This document shows positions 61,596 through 64,000 of a stretch of DNA of 64,000 bases, in pieces (position 1 is the first letter of the stretch; every line of letters begins with the position of its first letter). Made by a program: the position numbers and the translations under genes. Below the pieces are notes generated by a model. That model was given only the letters and a program-made list of their open reading frames with translations, was not told where the DNA came from and searched no databases. This DNA is from Zhengitettix transpicula (Eukaryota; Arthropoda; Insecta; Orthoptera; Tetrigidae): assembly GCA_037074705.1 (NCBI GenBank), contig CM073596.1, positions 28,928,001-28,992,000 of the forward strand, written 5' to 3'.

Positions 61596-62940
61596 GTCAA
61601 GAAACTGGGTTCACGAGTTGGAAAATGTGAACATCATTCCACGGAATTTGTTCCGGATTGAGCCGGATGACTTACTAGTCAGTTTTTTATGTGATTTCTT
61701 TGTTCGACAACGTACCGATGGCTTAGACACTGCGGTTACTGAAAAATGTTTTACCATTAGATAACGTTAAACTGTTTGGACACGTGCTTACCACCACAAT
61801 ATCAACGACAGTTTTACGAACAGACTGATGGCGTCGCTACGGGTTCACCGCTTTGCCCAGTAGTGGCCAATTTTTATATGGAACAATTTGAAGAAAAAGA
61901 CTTAGAATCTTCCAAAAAGAAGCCGAAATGCTTTTTTCGATACGTAGATGATGCATTGGAGCCACGGAATTCATGATCTATCCAAATTCTTAGGAAATTT
62001 AAATATTATTAACAACATTAAGTTTACAATGGAGACAGAGAAAAGAGGAACATTGCCGTTTTTGGACGTTCATATCTATAAAAAAAAAGCTGGAGGAAAA
62101 CCAACGCACACAGACTTACATCTGAATGCTAGTAGTTTCCATCACCCAGCGCAGACAAAAATGGTATTAAAAAACCCTTCTACATACAGCAAATTCAATT
62201 TCAGATAGTTTGATTCCTGATATGGAACGTCTACGGCGTACGTTCATTAAAAACGGATATACTCAAAGGGAGATTGAAGAGGCACATAGGAATAAGAAAA
62301 AGAAGAGAAAACCTGAGTTGGACCCTATAGCCTTAGCTTTCCTTCCCTATGCAGAGCCAACAACGTCAAATATTGGAGGGTTTATTGGTTAAACACAATA
62401 TAAAGACAGTTTTTTTTCCACAGAGCAAAATAAGACAGATTCTGGGTTCTGTAAAAGATGACTTTGGCCTAAAAACTGCTAAGGTTTCCATGATTCCTTG
62501 TAATTGTTGCCGAAAATACATCGGACAAACTTTGAGGACCATTGAACAACGCTGCATTGAACACGACAGATATATTTGACTAAAACAACCTGACAATGCA
62601 CGAGATGTGTTTTTCGGACACTGTCAAATTAAAATACACTGGAAAGTGGCACGACAGTGTGATTTTGGAAGCCATAGAAATTAAAATCCGTAGCAATCTT
62701 TTAAACAAAGACTCTGGCTTCCAAATCAGTAACGCGTGGAATGAAATTATTAAAATATTACGCGACATGCCAACGCGTATGTCCTTGACACTGTCGTCAG
62801 TCGATCCTGAAAGGCCAATCAGATCGCTGCACGGAAACTTGGAGTCCGACGCACACGTCACGCAGCGACATAGTCTGAAGGCAGCGGTGGAGAATGACCG
62901 CAGAAACGTCAACATCGAGATGGCTGAACCTGTTTTTTAA
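61596..62940 (+). pseudogene. Penelope-like retroelement, RT plus GIY-YIG, frameshifted
   Basis: The pieces follow the order of a Penelope-like protein. First is a degraded RT stretch reading FYVISLFDNVP (61690-61760), where the family has FDV, so the first catalytic Asp is lost. Next are DGVATGSPLCPVVANFYMEQ and FRYVDD (catalytic YVDD at 61941-61952), then TLPFLDVHIYKKK, a Lys-rich linker, and the endonuclease domain with YIGQT (62517-62531) and RCIEH. The C-terminal frame, 62596-62940, has EAIEIKIRSN and NAWNEIIK. The pieces lie in frames 0, 1, 2, 0 and 1, so there are at least four frameshifts, plus a stop near 61733. The 5' end is missing. It can encode no active enzyme. Confidence 0.88.
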
Positions 62941-63640
62941 CCGTGAAAAATTTATATTATATAATAATTTTAATATCCCCATAAAACATAAAGTAAGTTA
63001 GCTATACCGAATTTTACATTTTAACTTCTACAAATATGGATGACAATTTAAGATAGCTTCGAAGTTATTAATAGATTCCGGCCCATTTACTTTCATAATT
63101 ATCTGAAAAAAATATTTTGCATACAACAATGTTGAATGGAACAGTTAAAACTTACATACTAATCATCATGATGATAAATGCGATGTCAATACGTGATAAA
63201 AACATTCTGAAGTGCCGTAAGGGTATTAGCGAAATTATCCCATATTTTCGTACAATTTTTTTGTTTATATTGATGTAATTGTTCATCCTCCATTTCCCTG
63301 CTTCACGCATCCAAAATGGGTTTGGATATCGCCTTCATATTATGGATAATGTACGTATTCCGGGAAATCAAACTTGTTAGGGGTATGTCCTTCCATTTCC
63401 TTTCATTCAATAATGTTCAATCTAATATACTTGATTATGATTATAAATTGACCGAAATTGAAATATGTTTTCCTTGAGACTCTGAATGATTGTTTAAATG
63501 TGAATTAAACAAATAAATTAATCATTCACTTACAGAAGTACGTCATCCATCATTCTTGTCACCAGTCGAGACTCGTCTTTAGCTTGTAATAATGAATTTA
63601 TAGGTGGTTTAATTAATTTAATGAATTATGAAGAATTCGA
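62941..63640. other. AT-rich noncoding sequence after the Penelope-like copy
   Basis: Begins CCGTGAAAAATTTAT, shared with the inverted fragment at 59.2 kb. No ribozyme core was found here and no gene is recognised. Confidence 0.45.
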
Positions 63641-64000
63641 GCCCCACGTTGTGGAAGCCAAAATGTAATAATCAAATAAAAGCCTTTATTTAATTTGAAT
63701 TTAAATGAATCTCTCGTTGAAGCGCCAAAATGTAATGATTAAATGGATGGCTTTTAATTAAATAAAAGAATTAATAAAATTTACAAAAAAAAATTATTTA
63801 TTTTGTGGCAATAATTTAAACAATTACAAATTTAAAATATTTATTTCTCAGGACCTTCACTGGGTTTGATAATGGACACATCAATTATATTTAAAATCTT
63901 ATTAACAAACAAATCACATTTACCTAAACAATACGTCGACTAAAAGAAAATAAATTAACTTGACAATTAAAATAGAACGAAATTAAAAAGTAAAGAGATT
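63641..64000 (-). repeat. LTR-like end with duplicated PBS-like junction
   Basis: On the minus strand, ATTACATTTTGGCTTCCAC continues into AACGTGGGGCTC, as at an LTR / primer-binding-site boundary (LTR side starts at 63664). A second, similar junction (CATTACATTTTGGCGC) lies 67 bases away, at 63731. The LTR body would run past the window end. No gag or pol sequence adjoins it. Confidence 0.4.

Overview
The window looks like intronic and intergenic DNA from a large, AT-rich arthropod genome, most likely an insect. This rests on GT-AG introns over 10 kb long, degraded Jockey-type LINE, Penelope-like and mariner elements, and dense short interspersed repeats. A cockroach, termite or other hemimetabolous insect would fit, but that is inference. 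Nothing bacterial or viral is seen, and there is no operon structure.

The only coding sequence I can support as host gene is two internal exons on the + strand, 21493..21662 and 35287..35457. Both have good splice sites. Their reading phases are compatible across a 13.6 kb intron, and both encode highly charged, Thr/Glu/Arg-rich, cysteine-free protein. They probably belong to one long gene that runs beyond the window on both sides, so most of the window would be its introns. I do not recognise the protein family.

The rest is mainly repeat content. (1) Family S is a retroposon of about 0.5 kb with a poly(A) end, in 22 whole or partial copies on both strands. It has two alternative 3' tails and a recurrent open frame. 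(2) Family C elements start CTAGCTGGGTGCCCGGCG and end near TTTATTTATTAGAT. Some contain internal monomers of about 280 bp. Copies lie at 501, 11709, 18895, 34634 and 52975. (3) Three minus-strand Jockey-type LINE remnants lie at 33.9, 35.7 and 42.5 kb. (4) A frameshifted Penelope-like element (RT plus GIY-YIG) lies at 61.6-62.9 kb, with an inverted fragment at 59.2 kb. (5) A foldback family F carries an invariant CTGANGA...GAAA core, which looks like a hammerhead ribozyme remnant. (6) A decayed mariner lies at 49.4-50.0 kb. (7) There are LTR-end/primer-binding-site-like junctions at 31.8 and 63.7 kb.

By region: 0-21 kb is AT-rich with family C, foldback and microsatellite DNA and a few GC-richer islands. 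21.5-22.1 kb holds exon A followed by a GC-rich patch with a CTCF-like motif. 22-35 kb is the intron, with six family S features, an LTR end and, just before exon B, a cluster of three element types. 35.5-51.2 kb is the densest repeat zone. 51-64 kb has family C, foldback arms, AT microsatellites and the Penelope-like copies. All family assignments come from reading sequence motifs; no database search was run.
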